Positions 1 through 8,979 of a DNA stretch of 64,000 nucleotides are shown piece by piece. The notes under the pieces were generated by a model that did not search any database, had not been told where the DNA came from, and saw only the letters and a program-made list of their open reading frames with translations. The DNA lies in NCBI RefSeq assembly GCF_000472705.1, contig NZ_KI421453.1:557264-621263 (forward strand), read 5' to 3'. The translations under genes were made by a program, and so were the position numbers. Origin of the DNA: Mesorhizobium erdmanii USDA 3471 (lineage in GTDB: Bacteria > Pseudomonadota > Alphaproteobacteria > Rhizobiales > Rhizobiaceae). The stretch's first letter is position 1; each line of letters starts with the position of its first letter.

Positions 1-546
1 GCCATGGCCATGACCATGGAGCCGAGGATCGTGCCCCGCTTGCGCGAAGTCGTGCTGATGGGCGGCGGCTTCTTCCAGGGGGGCAACGCCACGCCTGCCG
101 CGGAGTTCAACATCTTCGTCGACCCGCATGCGGCGCACAAGGTGTTCGACAGCGGTGTGCCGGTGACCATGGCGGGCATAGACTGCACCTACACCGCGCT
201 GATGACGCCGGAGTGGCTCGACCGGCTGCGCGCCACTGGCAGGCGCGCCGCGGTCGAGGCCGCCAATCTGGCCGATTTCTTTCGCCAGTACGGCACGCAC
301 AAATTCGAAACGCCGGCGCGTCCCATCCACGACGCCTGCGTCACCGGCTATCTCCTGGCGCCGCAGATCTATGAGCAGCGCCAGTGCGCGGTGACGGTCG
401 ACATCGTCTCGCCGGAGACGATCGGCATGACCGTCGTCGACTGGTGGCATGTGACCGGCCGTGCCAAGAACTGCAATGTCTTGCGCCGGATCGATCCGGC
501 GCCGTTCTTCGAGCTCATGCTGGAGCGGATCAGCGCCTTGCCGTGA
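1..546 (+). CDS. Nucleoside hydrolase (IUNH family), C-terminal part, cut by window start
   Basis: The reading frame is open from base 1, so the gene begins before the window; about 180 residues are visible of a family that is usually 310-320 long. The motif EFNIFVDPHAA and the later IHDACVTGYL stretch match the C-terminal half of inosine-uridine preferring nucleoside hydrolases, which split ribonucleosides into base and ribose using a bound calcium ion. The N-terminal aspartate cluster that binds calcium is outside the window. Substrate preference cannot be read from this part. The stop is followed by a rhizobial repeat and then a TetR gene on the same strand. Confidence 0.9.
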   Translation, partial: AMAMTMEPRIVPRLREVVLMGGGFFQGGNATPAAEFNIFVDPHAAHKVFDSGVPVTMAGIDCTYTALMTPEWLDRLRATGRRAAVEAANLADFFRQYGTHKFETPARPIHDACVTGYLLAPQIYEQRQCAVTVDIVSPETIGMTVVDWWHVTGRAKNCNVLRRIDPAPFFELMLERISALP

Positions 547-562
547 GCTCTATCTCCTTGTT

Positions 563-639
563 TTTACGCAATTCCCCCGGCAGAGCACGACGCGCTTATG
601 CCGGGAAAACCGTTACACACTTTTTCCGGAATTGCTCTA
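563..639. repeat. Rhizobial intergenic palindromic repeat, family A
   Basis: The segment has GCAATTCC near the left end and GGAATTGC near the right end, with AAAACCGTT-CACACTTTT-CC between. A second copy lies at 15621-15676 between glcF and glcE. It sits between the nucleoside hydrolase and the TetR gene. Confidence 0.7.
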
Positions 640-726
640 ACCTCGCAAGCTTGATGAGTCGCGAAGCGCAGCGGAGCCGGCAAACCGATTGCAGGCGCTG
701 CGCATGGCGATGAAGGTCTCGACCAG

Positions 727-1401
727 ATGAAAGCGGACAGCGCCCCGGCCAAAGCCAAGAGATCGCCCAAAGCAGCCTCGCACCCGAAAGCTTCACGGCA
801 GACACTCAGCCGCGAGAGCTGGATCGCAGCGGCGCGCAAGGTGCTGGAAAAACGTGGCATCGCCGAGGTCAAGATCGACCGCATGGCGCAGCAGTTCAAG
901 GTGACGCGCGGCTCCTTCTACTTCCACTTTACCAGCCTGGCCGACCTTCGCGACGGCCTGCTGCAGGAATGGCGCAACATCAACTGCGCGCCATTCTGGG
1001 CCATGCGCGACATGCACGACATCGACGGCCTGCAGTTCTTCACCGACATCGTGCATGTCTGGGTCGATGAAGCGCCGTTCAGCCCGCTGCTCGATCTCGC
1101 CGTACGCGACTGGTCGCGAACGTCGAAGAAGCTGGCGCAGGAGGTCAAGGACATGGACGATCTGCGCATCGCGTTGTTGATCCGCTCCTTCCGCGCCATG
1201 GGCTATCCCGAGGACGAAAGCCTGGTCCGGGCGCGCATCACCTATTTCCACCAGATCGGCCAGTACACTTTGTCCTTCAAGGAGGATCCGGCGGTACGCC
1301 GGAGCTACCAGCCGCTGTTCGGAGAGGTGCTGCTCGGGCCGCTGGTGCAAGAGCCGGGTTCAGCACCACGGCCGAGCGAAAGCCGGGGTGGGCGGCGGTA
1401 G
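727..1401 (+). CDS. TetR-family transcriptional regulator
   Basis: This 224-residue protein carries an N-terminal TetR helix-turn-helix at about residues 33-80, ending in the recognition segment VTRGSFYFHF, followed by a helical ligand-binding domain. The first 30 residues are basic and alanine/lysine rich, a tail longer than usual for the family. The C-terminal 20 residues are also charged and probably disordered. The ATG at 727 is preceded by a weak AAGG. It may control the upstream nucleoside hydrolase or the convergent membrane gene, but no operator is obvious. The ligand is unknown. Confidence 0.9.
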   Translation: MKADSAPAKAKRSPKAASHPKASRQTLSRESWIAAARKVLEKRGIAEVKIDRMAQQFKVTRGSFYFHFTSLADLRDGLLQEWRNINCAPFWAMRDMHDIDGLQFFTDIVHVWVDEAPFSPLLDLAVRDWSRTSKKLAQEVKDMDDLRIALLIRSFRAMGYPEDESLVRARITYFHQIGQYTLSFKEDPAVRRSYQPLFGEVLLGPLVQEPGSAPRPSESRGGRR

Positions 1402-1455
1402 CGAGGGGCGTAGAGCGATAGCGAGCCGCGGTGCGCCCCTTGACCTTCAGATGAT

Positions 1456-1980
1456 TTAGGAAGCAGTCGCTTCCTCCGCAGGGAAGCGGCTCGGGTTCTG
1501 ATGTGGACGCAGCAGAAAATAGAACGCGGCGATGTGCGTGATCATCAGCAACGGCACGTAGATGACGGGGATCACGTAGGCGGCGCCAAACAACCCTGCA
1601 TGGGCGGGAAGGTCGGCCTGGATGGCAAGGTAATAGTCGACGACCAGGTCGACTGTCCCAATGATGTTGAAGGCGACGACGAACGGCCAGAAGAGCTGGC
1701 GTATCCGCGCCGCGAGCAGCGCCAGCATGGCCAGCACGCCTGTCGCGAAGTCGCCATAGGCGGCAAAGGTGGCAAAGCTGGCTGGCAGGTCTGGGCTGAC
1801 GACGCCTGGAAGGATGAAGACGAGGCCGAAGAAGCGGAAGCTGTGCAGCGTAGCGATGGCGCGCTGCGCCGCGCCGCGGTCCATCGATCCGAGCCAGGGC
1901 CAGATGTACGCGCGCAAGCAAAGCAGCCATGCGACATAGCCCAGAACGAGATGAGTCTGGAAAAGGATTTCCGTCGACAT
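1456..1980 (-). CDS. Small integral membrane protein of unknown function
   Basis: This 174-residue protein is mostly hydrophobic, with about five likely membrane-spanning helices (near residues 7-24, 45-65, 70-92, 97-118 and 130-157). I do not recognise a catalytic motif. It starts at an ATG preceded by AGGAGA and lies 12 nt downstream of the methyltransferase gene, so the two are almost certainly cotranscribed. Both are divergent from the LysR gene at 2916, which is a plausible regulator. Confidence 0.75.
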   Translation of the reverse strand: MSTEILFQTHLVLGYVAWLLCLRAYIWPWLGSMDRGAAQRAIATLHSFRFFGLVFILPGVVSPDLPASFATFAAYGDFATGVLAMLALLAARIRQLFWPFVVAFNIIGTVDLVVDYYLAIQADLPAHAGLFGAAYVIPVIYVPLLMITHIAAFYFLLRPHQNPSRFPAEEATAS

Positions 1981-1992
1981 TGCGGTCTCCTG

Positions 1993-2823
1993 TCAGCTGT
2001 TGGTCGACGCGGCCTCGAATACCGCGGTCAGAATGCCGAGCCGGCCTTCGATGAGATTTCGCCCCAAATTGGCTGCAAGCTCGGCAAAGTCCGGTCCCAT
2101 CACCACGCCGAGATTCGGCGACGGCGGCGGACCTGACGCACGCAACTGCGCGAACCAGGCCTTGGCGACCCCTGTGTCGTCGTGCCATGCCAGAGCGCGG
2201 AAGCCTGCCTGTTCGATCGCTTTGCGCGTCTCGTCGATTGTCAGGAGAAAGCTCGTCGCCGGTGTTCGCGCCCAGGGAAGCGGGTAGTGCGGCTGGCCGC
2301 TGCCCGAGACGACGTCGAAGGTTGCGAACCTGCCGCCTGACTTCAGCACGCGCCGAATCTCCCCATAGAGCCGCGCCCGGTCGGAGATGTTCATCGCCAC
2401 ATGCTGCAGCAGTACGACGTCGAAACGGCCATCATCGAATGGAAGCTCCAAGGCGCTGGCGGTCTGGAATGACAATTGCCCGCTCTGTCCCGTGCGCTCG
2501 GTCAGATAGCGCGCGGCATCCACGAAAGGCTCGCTGAGGTCGACGCCGGCAACCCGGCAGCCATAGGTCGCAGCCAGAAAGCGCGCTGGCCCGCCGATGC
2601 CCGAGCCGACGTCCAGAACCGACATGCCCGCGGTGATGTCAGCCAATTGGGCAAGCTCGGCGGTCGCCGCTAGCCCACGGGTGTGAAATTGGTCGAGGGT
2701 GCCTAATTGCTGGGGCGTGAGAAGCTGATCCTCAGGGCCAAGGGCGGCCAGTACCGTCCTCAACCGCTCGGTCAGGCCGGTGGCGCGATAGTGGTCGCGC
2801 ACACCATCAAGTTCGTCGGTCAT
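1993..2823 (-). CDS. SAM-dependent class I methyltransferase
   Basis: The 276-residue product has the glycine-rich SAM-binding motif VLDVGSGIGGPARFLA at about residue 70, an acidic motif II (VAGVDLSE) and the FDVVLLQHV segment, as in small-molecule methyltransferases of the ubiquinone/sarcosine type. The upstream frame stays open to 2883, but the ATG at 2823 is chosen because AAGGAGA sits eight bases before it. Just upstream there is a short tandem duplication of GGTTCGTCTCC that also duplicates the ribosome binding site. The substrate is unknown. It is followed closely by a membrane protein gene. Confidence 0.88.
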   Translation of the reverse strand: MTDELDGVRDHYRATGLTERLRTVLAALGPEDQLLTPQQLGTLDQFHTRGLAATAELAQLADITAGMSVLDVGSGIGGPARFLAATYGCRVAGVDLSEPFVDAARYLTERTGQSGQLSFQTASALELPFDDGRFDVVLLQHVAMNISDRARLYGEIRRVLKSGGRFATFDVVSGSGQPHYPLPWARTPATSFLLTIDETRKAIEQAGFRALAWHDDTGVAKAWFAQLRASGPPPSPNLGVVMGPDFAELAANLGRNLIEGRLGILTAVFEAASTNS

Positions 2824-2915
2824 GGCAAGATGTCTCCTTGGTTCGTCTCCTTGGTTCGTCTCCCTAGTTAGGCCCGCTTCCATCGTTCGACTATCCGGTA
2901 TAATTGTAACAAGCC

Positions 2916-3824
2916 ATGAAGCAGAACTACACAGTCCGGCACGGAGCGCTGGAGGGGGTCGAGGTGTTCCTGGCTGTCGCCAGGCGCCGCAACTTCCGCC
3001 GCGCCGCCGCCGATCTCGGCGTGACGCCGTCGGCCGTGAGCCAGGCGGTGCGTGCGTTGGAAGGGCGGCTCGGTGCGGCGCTGTTCGTCCGCACGACGCG
3101 CAGCGTCGGTCTGACCGAGGCCGGTCAGCGGTTCCTCGATCGTGCCGGCCCTGCCTTCGAGGAAATCGTCGCCGCCGGCGAGGCCGCGCGTGATGTCGGT
3201 CAACGGCCGACCGGCCTGCTGCGCCTGTCGGTCCCGCGCGCCGTCGTGCCGTTGATCCTGGAGCCGATGATCGCCTCGTTCTGCCGGGCCTATCCCGAGA
3301 TCGAACTGGAGATCGCCGCGAGCGACGAGATGGTCGATCTGGCGACCGGCGGGTTCGATGCCGGCATTCGCCTTGGCCAGTTCATCGCACCGGACATGAT
3401 CGCCGTGCGGCTCACTCCGGCGTTCTCGTTCGTGGTCGTCGGCAGCGCGGACTATTTCGAGCGGCACGGGCGCCCCGAGCGCGTGGAGGATTTGCGCCAC
3501 CACGCATGCCTGCGCTTGCGCCGCTCGAACGGCGCCATCGCGCCCTGGTCCTTCGTCGACGGCAACGGAACGATCGAGGCGGCGGTCTCAGGCCCGCTGA
3601 TCGCGCATGACTATCCGACATTGCTGGGGGCCGCGATGCAGGGCGTAGGGCTGGCGCAAATCCCTCGACCGGTCGCCGAAGGTCCGATCGCCGCGGGAAA
3701 ACTCAGGCCGGTGCTGGAAGGCATCTCCGCGACGACGCCGGGCGTCTTCCTCTATCATCCCGGCAAGCGGCAGATCCTGCCGAAGCTGCGCGCCTTCATC
3801 GACCACCTCAAATCGGCAGTCTGA
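2916..3824 (+). CDS. LysR-family transcriptional regulator
   Basis: This 302-residue protein has an N-terminal winged helix-turn-helix (FRRAAADLGVTPSAVSQAV, about residues 28-47) and a periplasmic-binding-like effector domain of the CrgA/GstR type often found beside oxidoreductases. It is divergently transcribed from the methyltransferase/membrane-protein pair with a 92-nt shared region, the classic LysR arrangement. A perfect TATAAT hexamer at 2899-2904 is a good -10 candidate for this gene. The effector is unknown. Confidence 0.92.
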   Translation: MKQNYTVRHGALEGVEVFLAVARRRNFRRAAADLGVTPSAVSQAVRALEGRLGAALFVRTTRSVGLTEAGQRFLDRAGPAFEEIVAAGEAARDVGQRPTGLLRLSVPRAVVPLILEPMIASFCRAYPEIELEIAASDEMVDLATGGFDAGIRLGQFIAPDMIAVRLTPAFSFVVVGSADYFERHGRPERVEDLRHHACLRLRRSNGAIAPWSFVDGNGTIEAAVSGPLIAHDYPTLLGAAMQGVGLAQIPRPVAEGPIAAGKLRPVLEGISATTPGVFLYHPGKRQILPKLRAFIDHLKSAV

Positions 3825-3870
3825 GTTAGCGAAGTATGCCTCCCTTGGCGATTCGCTTGCACTAAAGCGT

Positions 3871-5010
3871 TCACGGTATAAATATCAGAAATATATACGT
3901 AAAAAATACTACAAGATGAACGATTCCAGTCAGGAATGTTGTTCTTTCGGTGCTGAAGCTCACATTGCATATGAAAAGTGCCAACACCAAAAGAACCGTA
4001 TCAGCGGCCGGCAATCCCAGGGTCAGTCCTCTCCCCGTTAGCAGGCTGGCGGCCGCGACTCCCGGTATGGTCAGGCCGATCGTGGCGCAAGCCGAACCCA
4101 TCGCGACATTCAAGCCGCGCTGCAACTCGTTGTTGAGTGAAGCGCGCACGGCCGAAATGGCCTCCGGCATCAAAACCAGCCCCGCGATCATTGCCCCCAC
4201 GATGCTGTCAGCTTGGGTTACCTGGTAGGCAACGAGCGAATCTTCGACGCTTGCCGCGACCTGCTCGGCGAGCATGACAATTCCGATCAGCCCGGCCAAC
4301 AGCAGCAGAGCGCTGGCAGAGACGTTCTCGTGAGGGGCAGCGTGCACCGAAACGTCGTGTGGTTGTCCCTGGATAAAGTCTTCCCGGTGCCGGACGGTCT
4401 GCGCGAATACGAAGCTTGCGTAGAGCAGCAGTGAAAGGACGCTGACGAAGCTAAGTTGGGCTGCGGAAAACGTGCCGGGATCCGTGGTCTGGGTGTAGGT
4501 CGGCAGAATAAGCGTCATGACGGTCAGCGCGATCAGAACCGCCAGATAGGCACTGGTCCCTTGCCGCACGATGACCTGCTTGCGATGACGCCAGCCGCCA
4601 AGCGCGAGACACGTGCCGACAACGCCTGTGGATGTGATCATCACCGTCGAGAAAACGGACTCCCGTGCCAGCGTCGGGTTGTTTTCTCCATGCAGCATCA
4701 TGGAAACAATGATCGACACTTCGATTGCCGTGACGGCAAACGTCAGCACCAGCGTGCCGTACGGCTCCCCTACCCGCCGAGCTACCGCCTCGGCGTGGTC
4801 GAGCACCACGAAAATAGTGACAAACATGATCGCGCACGACAGCGCACCGACAAGGATCCTTGCATTCAGCGAACCCTGGTCCACCGACAGCCCGCTGGCT
4901 CTGACCGCGGCAGCCATCGCCAGCGCGGCGAGGGGCATCGCGTAGGAAATCGCCGATCGTCCCAAACCGCTCATCCAAGCCCCTGTGCGTCTCTGCGAAC
5001 CTGGCTGCAT
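3871..5010 (-). CDS. chaA: ChaA-type calcium(sodium)/proton antiporter
   Basis: The 379-residue protein has about eleven membrane helices and two copies of the CaCA-family alpha repeat. The first is visible as GEPYGTLVLTFAVTAIEVS near residue 80 and the second as LMPEAISAVRASLNNELQ with GSACATIGLTIP near residue 285. The glutamates in these repeats are the expected cation ligands. ChaA exchanges cytoplasmic calcium or sodium for protons. The start is ambiguous: the ATG at 5010 has no clear ribosome site, and an in-frame ATG at 4974 is possible. The last ten codons and the downstream bases are strikingly AT-rich for this genome. Confidence 0.9.
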   Translation of the reverse strand: MQPGSQRRTGAWMSGLGRSAISYAMPLAALAMAAAVRASGLSVDQGSLNARILVGALSCAIMFVTIFVVLDHAEAVARRVGEPYGTLVLTFAVTAIEVSIIVSMMLHGENNPTLARESVFSTVMITSTGVVGTCLALGGWRHRKQVIVRQGTSAYLAVLIALTVMTLILPTYTQTTDPGTFSAAQLSFVSVLSLLLYASFVFAQTVRHREDFIQGQPHDVSVHAAPHENVSASALLLLAGLIGIVMLAEQVAASVEDSLVAYQVTQADSIVGAMIAGLVLMPEAISAVRASLNNELQRGLNVAMGSACATIGLTIPGVAAASLLTGRGLTLGLPAADTVLLVLALFICNVSFSTERTTFLTGIVHLVVFFTYIFLIFIP

Positions 5011-5042
5011 TCGCGCACCGACAGATCGAAGCGTTCACCCCT

Positions 5043-6815
5043 TCAAGCCGTCTTCTGCGCCACCAGCCCCAGTTCCTCCACCATCGCCTGACGCATCAAA
5101 AACTTCTGCGGCTTGCCGGTAACCGTCATCGGCAATTCGGTGCGGAAGCGGATGTAGCGCGGGATCTTGTAGTGGGCGATCTGGCCGGCGCAGAAGTTCC
5201 TGATCTCCTGCTCGGTCGCGATCTGGCCGGGTTTCAGCACGATCCAGGCGCAAAGCTCCTCGCCATACTTCTGGTCGGGAATGCCGAACACCTGCACTTC
5301 CCTCACCTTGGGATGGCGATAAAGAAATTCCTCGACCTCCCTGGGATAGACGTTCTCGCCGCCGCGGATGACCATGTCCTTGACCCGGCCGACGATGTTG
5401 CAATAGCCCTCGGCATCGATGGTGGCGAGGTCGCCTGTGTGCATCCAGCCGTCGCTGTCGATCGCCTCGCGGGTCTTTTCCAAATCGTCCCAGTAACCCT
5501 TCATCACCGAATAGCCGCGCGTGCAGAGTTCGCCAGGCGCGCCGACGGCGACGGTGGCGCCATCGGCATCGACCGCCTTGACCTCGACATGCGGATGGAT
5601 GCGCCCAACCGTCGAGACGCGCTTTTCCAGCGGATCGTCGACGCCGCTCTGGAAGGAGACCGGGCTGGTTTCGGTCATGCCGTAGGCGATAGTCACCTCC
5701 GACATATGCATCAGCGACACCACCTTCTTCATCACCTCGATCGGGCATGGCGAGCCGGCCATGATGCCGGTGCGCAGGCTGGAGAGATCGAAGGTCGCGA
5801 AATCGGCATGGTCGAGCATGCCGACGAACATGGTCGGCACGCCGTAGAGGCCGGTGCAGCGCTCCTGCGCCACCGCCTTCAGCGTTGCGCCGGGATCGAA
5901 ACCTTCGCCCGGGAAAACCATCGTCGCGCCCTTCGACACGCAGCCCATCGTGCCCATCGACATGCCGAAGCAGTGGTAGAGCGGCACCGGAATGCACAGC
6001 CGGTCGTCGACGGTGAGCTTGATTGCCGAGGTGACGAAATTGCCGTTGTTGACGATGTTGTGGTGCGTCAGCGTCGCGCCTTTCGGCGCGCCCGTCGTGC
6101 CGGAAGTGAACTGGATGTTGATGGCATCGTTCGGCTTCAGCCCCTCGGAAATCCGGTCGAGACTGTCATGCTCGTCGCGGCCGGCCATGGCCAGCACATC
6201 GCCGAAATTGAACATGCCCGGCGAACTGTCCTCACCCATGCGGATGACGATCTTCAGATCAGGCAATTTTTGCGCCTTCAACTTGCCCGGCGTGGCATTG
6301 GCGATCTCCGGCGCCAGCGTCTCGATCATCCCGAGATAGTCCGAAGTCTTGAAGCTGGCGGCGGTGACCAGCGCCTTGCAGCCGACCTTGTTCAGCGCAT
6401 AGTCAAGCTCGGTCAGCCTATAGGCCGGGTTGATGTTGACTAGGATCAGGCCGATGCGGGCGGTGGCGAATTGCGTCACCAGCCACTCCCAGCGGTTGGG
6501 CGACCAGATGCCGACGCGATCGCCCTTTTCGAGGCCGAGCGCCAGGAAGCCGGCGGCGAGCGCATCCACCGTGTCCGACAATTCGCTCCAGGTGAAGCGC
6601 TTGTCCTGGCCAACGAAGACAGCGGCATCTTGCGTGGCGTATTTGCTGGCCGTTTCGGAAAACAGTGCCGGAATCGTCTTGTCGAGCAGTGGCACCTTGC
6701 GCTCGCCCGAGACATGCGCCCGGCCATCGACAGGCGCGATAAAGACGCTGCCGGTGCGCGCGCCGCGTCCGCGAAGGTTGCTGGCGTTCTTCAGCTCGTC
6801 GAGATTGACCGGCAT
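5043..6815 (-). CDS. Fatty-acyl-CoA synthetase (AMP-binding enzyme)
   Basis: This 590-residue enzyme belongs to the ANL adenylation superfamily and should activate a carboxylic acid as acyl-AMP and then acyl-CoA. The P-loop-like motif TSGTTGAPKGATLTHHN is near residue 237, the YGMTETSP motif near 370, and GWMHTGDLATID with GRVKDMVIRGGENVYPREVE near 460-490. The C-terminal catalytic lysine lies in TVTGKPQKF. GGAGGAGA precedes the ATG. It lies upstream of the chaA-like gene and downstream of hisG on the same strand, with about 100 bp of spacing to hisG, so it may have its own promoter. Chain-length specificity cannot be told. Confidence 0.92.
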   Translation of the reverse strand: MPVNLDELKNASNLRGRGARTGSVFIAPVDGRAHVSGERKVPLLDKTIPALFSETASKYATQDAAVFVGQDKRFTWSELSDTVDALAAGFLALGLEKGDRVGIWSPNRWEWLVTQFATARIGLILVNINPAYRLTELDYALNKVGCKALVTAASFKTSDYLGMIETLAPEIANATPGKLKAQKLPDLKIVIRMGEDSSPGMFNFGDVLAMAGRDEHDSLDRISEGLKPNDAINIQFTSGTTGAPKGATLTHHNIVNNGNFVTSAIKLTVDDRLCIPVPLYHCFGMSMGTMGCVSKGATMVFPGEGFDPGATLKAVAQERCTGLYGVPTMFVGMLDHADFATFDLSSLRTGIMAGSPCPIEVMKKVVSLMHMSEVTIAYGMTETSPVSFQSGVDDPLEKRVSTVGRIHPHVEVKAVDADGATVAVGAPGELCTRGYSVMKGYWDDLEKTREAIDSDGWMHTGDLATIDAEGYCNIVGRVKDMVIRGGENVYPREVEEFLYRHPKVREVQVFGIPDQKYGEELCAWIVLKPGQIATEQEIRNFCAGQIAHYKIPRYIRFRTELPMTVTGKPQKFLMRQAMVEELGLVAQKTA

Positions 6816-6913
6816 CGCTGTCTCCTCCGAGGACGCCCGAGCCTATCAGCCTGCCGGGGCGGTGGAAATCCCGCTGATGGTAGCGCAGGCCGCTCCGCTG
6901 GAGGGCGGCACCG

Positions 6914-7612
6914 CTATCCGGTCGCCGCCGCCATTTTTGCAGCGATGTCGCGCACGACGGCTTCATCGCCCGGGATACGCGCCTTCTTCGATACCACCAG
7001 ACAGGCCTGCGATTTCAACACCACGCCGTCGCCCAGCACCTTGAGGTGGTTGGCGCGCAGCGTCGAACCCGACGACGTGATGTCGACGATGACGTCGGCA
7101 AGCCCGGCGGCCGGCGCGCCTTCGGTGGCACCTAGGCTTTCGACGATGCGATAGACCTGGATGCCGTGCTTCTGCGAGAAGAACTGCTGCGTCAGCCGCC
7201 AGTATTTGGTGGCGATCCTCAGCCGCCTGCCATGGCGCTGGCGGAAATCTGCGGCAACGTCGTCGAGGTCGGCCATGGTGTCGACATCGAGCCAGATCTC
7301 GGGCACCGCCACCACGACATCGGCATGACCGAAGCCGAGACGGGCGACAATCTCGGCGCGGACCTCCCAATCGGCGAGATTCTCGCGCACCAGGTCCTCG
7401 CCGGTGATGCCGAGATCGACAGCGCCCTGGCCGATCTCGCCCGCTATTTCGGAAGCCGACAGGAAGACGACCTCGACATTGTCCAGGCCCTCGACGCGAG
7501 CATGATATTTGCGCTCATCACTGGGCAGGCTGATGGCGAGGCCGGCCTTGGCCAGCACCTCCAGGGCCTGCTCCTTCAACCGGCCCTTCGACGGGATCGC
7601 CAGCGTGATCAT
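6914..7612 (-). CDS. hisG: ATP phosphoribosyltransferase, short form
   Basis: The 232-residue protein catalyses the first step of histidine synthesis, joining ATP and PRPP. It is the short form without the regulatory ACT-like domain, consistent with dependence on HisZ. Visible family signatures are IPSKGRLKEQ at the N-terminus, GITGEDLV near residue 90 and the PRPP-binding loop DITSSGSTLRANHL near 175. Its ATG overlaps the hisZ stop as ATGA, indicating translational coupling. Confidence 0.97.
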   Translation of the reverse strand: MITLAIPSKGRLKEQALEVLAKAGLAISLPSDERKYHARVEGLDNVEVVFLSASEIAGEIGQGAVDLGITGEDLVRENLADWEVRAEIVARLGFGHADVVVAVPEIWLDVDTMADLDDVAADFRQRHGRRLRIATKYWRLTQQFFSQKHGIQVYRIVESLGATEGAPAAGLADVIVDITSSGSTLRANHLKVLGDGVVLKSQACLVVSKKARIPGDEAVVRDIAAKMAAATG

Positions 7613-8730
7613 GGTGCCGTCTCCCGCAACGCCTCGATGCGGTCGAGCCAGACGGAAAAGCCGACGCCGGGAATGGCGGTCTTGGCGCCAAGCAGCGTCA
7701 ACAGCCGGTCGTAGCGGCCGCCACCGGCCAAGGGACGCTCGCCACCCTGCGCCGCGATCTCGAAGACCACGCCGGTGTAGTAGTCGAGCGGCCGACCGAA
7801 GGCGGCATCATAACGGATTTGTCCCGCCGGCAAGCCATGTGCCTCGATCGCGCCGGCGCGGGCCGTAAATTTCTCCAGCGCCGCGCCCAGCGATAAGCCG
7901 GCGCCGGCGGCGAAGGTCTCCAGCGCCCGCGCCGCGCCATCGAGCGGCACGTCGATGGCGAGGAAATTCTTCAATGCCGCAAAAGCCTCGTTCGACAGCC
8001 GCACGCTGCGCAATTCGGCTTTCTCTATCAACCGCCGCGCAATGTCGGATGGCGAGCGGCCAGCGGATGCCGACAGGCCGGCTTCTTCCATGCCACTGGC
8101 GATATGGGTGGAAAGGCCCTCGACATCACCGTCAAGCACAAGGGTGGCGACTTCGCCGGAAAGCTGGCCGTTGCGCGGCGGGTTGGCAAGGTCGGCGAGT
8201 GCCGCCTCGAGCATCGGCGCCGAGCCGAAGGCGCGGGCCAGGCGCATGCGCCAACCGCGCGGCAGGCCAAGCGCGGCGAGCACGGCTTCGAAAATGGTCT
8301 GGTCGCCGAGCGTGATCGCCAGGGACTGGCCGGGCAGCACCAGCGACAGCAGCGCGTGCGCATCGACCACGGAGCGGGCATCGGCTTGCGCGGTATCGCG
8401 GTCGCCGAGATCCTCGATGCCGGCCTGGAAGAATTCATTGCCGCCTTCGCGGCGCTGGCGAAATACCTCGCCCAGATAGCAATAGCGGCGCGGCGTGCCG
8501 GCCTGGCTGGCAATATGGTCGAGGCAGACGGGAATGGTGAATTCCGGCCGCAGGCACAATGTCTGCCCCGTCTCGCTCTCGGTGAGAAAAATGCGGCGGC
8601 GCAGATCCTCGCCGGCCATGTCGAGGAACGGGTCAGCCGGCTGCAGGATGGCGACCTCGACCGCATGCGTGTCGCGGGTGGCGAAGAGGCTGGTGATGGC
8701 GGCTGAGATGGCGGGGTAGCGGGTGGTCAA
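7609..8730 (-). CDS. hisZ: ATP phosphoribosyltransferase regulatory subunit
   Basis: HisZ is a catalytically inactive relative of histidyl-tRNA synthetase that forms a complex with short HisG and gives histidine feedback control. The sequence keeps the class II synthetase fold signatures (LCLRPEFTIPVC, GEVFRQRR, YYTGVVFEI, GGRYDRLL) within 373 residues. No ATG occurs near the expected N-terminus. TTG at 8730 gives the usual family start just before the helix around TRYPAISAAI; a TTG at 8784 would add 18 residues and is the alternative. It overlaps hisG by four bases and lies about 250 bp downstream of hisS. Confidence 0.93.
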   Translation of the reverse strand: MTTRYPAISAAITSLFATRDTHAVEVAILQPADPFLDMAGEDLRRRIFLTESETGQTLCLRPEFTIPVCLDHIASQAGTPRRYCYLGEVFRQRREGGNEFFQAGIEDLGDRDTAQADARSVVDAHALLSLVLPGQSLAITLGDQTIFEAVLAALGLPRGWRMRLARAFGSAPMLEAALADLANPPRNGQLSGEVATLVLDGDVEGLSTHIASGMEEAGLSASAGRSPSDIARRLIEKAELRSVRLSNEAFAALKNFLAIDVPLDGAARALETFAAGAGLSLGAALEKFTARAGAIEAHGLPAGQIRYDAAFGRPLDYYTGVVFEIAAQGGERPLAGGGRYDRLLTLLGAKTAIPGVGFSVWLDRIEALRETAP

Positions 8731-8804
8731 TTTGCCGACCTCAGTGATCCACGACCCTCTGGTCTCAAACCAGAGCGTCTCCAAGCGGAAGCCGGCGCTC
8801 TACG

Positions 8805-8964
8805 GCGCCCCCCTCTGTCCTGCCGGACATCTCCCCCACAAGGGAGGAGATCAGATGCCTCGACGGCTTTCGCCAATCGCCTACATTGCAAGAAAAGCGA
8901 GGCGGATGAAGCTGCCAATCTCCCCCCTAGTGGGGGAGATGTCCGGCAGGACAGAGGGGGGCGC
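8805..8964. repeat. Perfect 34-bp inverted repeat (RIME-like mosaic element) between hisS and hisZ
   Basis: The arm at 8805-8838, containing TCTGTCCTGCCGGACATC, is repeated exactly in inverted orientation at 8931-8964, separated by 92 bp. Each arm runs inward into its own small hairpin (CTCCC-CACAA-GGGAG and CTCCCCC-CTAG-GGGGGAG type). The layout resembles the rhizobial intergenic mosaic elements known from Rhizobium and Sinorhizobium. It ends 16 bp from the hisS stop codon. If transcribed it would form a very stable stem in the hisS-hisZ leader region. Confidence 0.85.
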
Positions 8965-8979
8965 GACGGAACGCTGCCT

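Noticed and set aside
2839..2862. Tandem GGTTCGTCTCC duplication near the methyltransferase start
   Set aside because: Real but tiny; it only duplicates the ribosome site and is most simply a replication slip.
5172..6443. 423-codon open frame on the plus strand
   Set aside because: Complement of the acyl-CoA synthetase gene; its composition is typical of antisense frames in GC-rich DNA.
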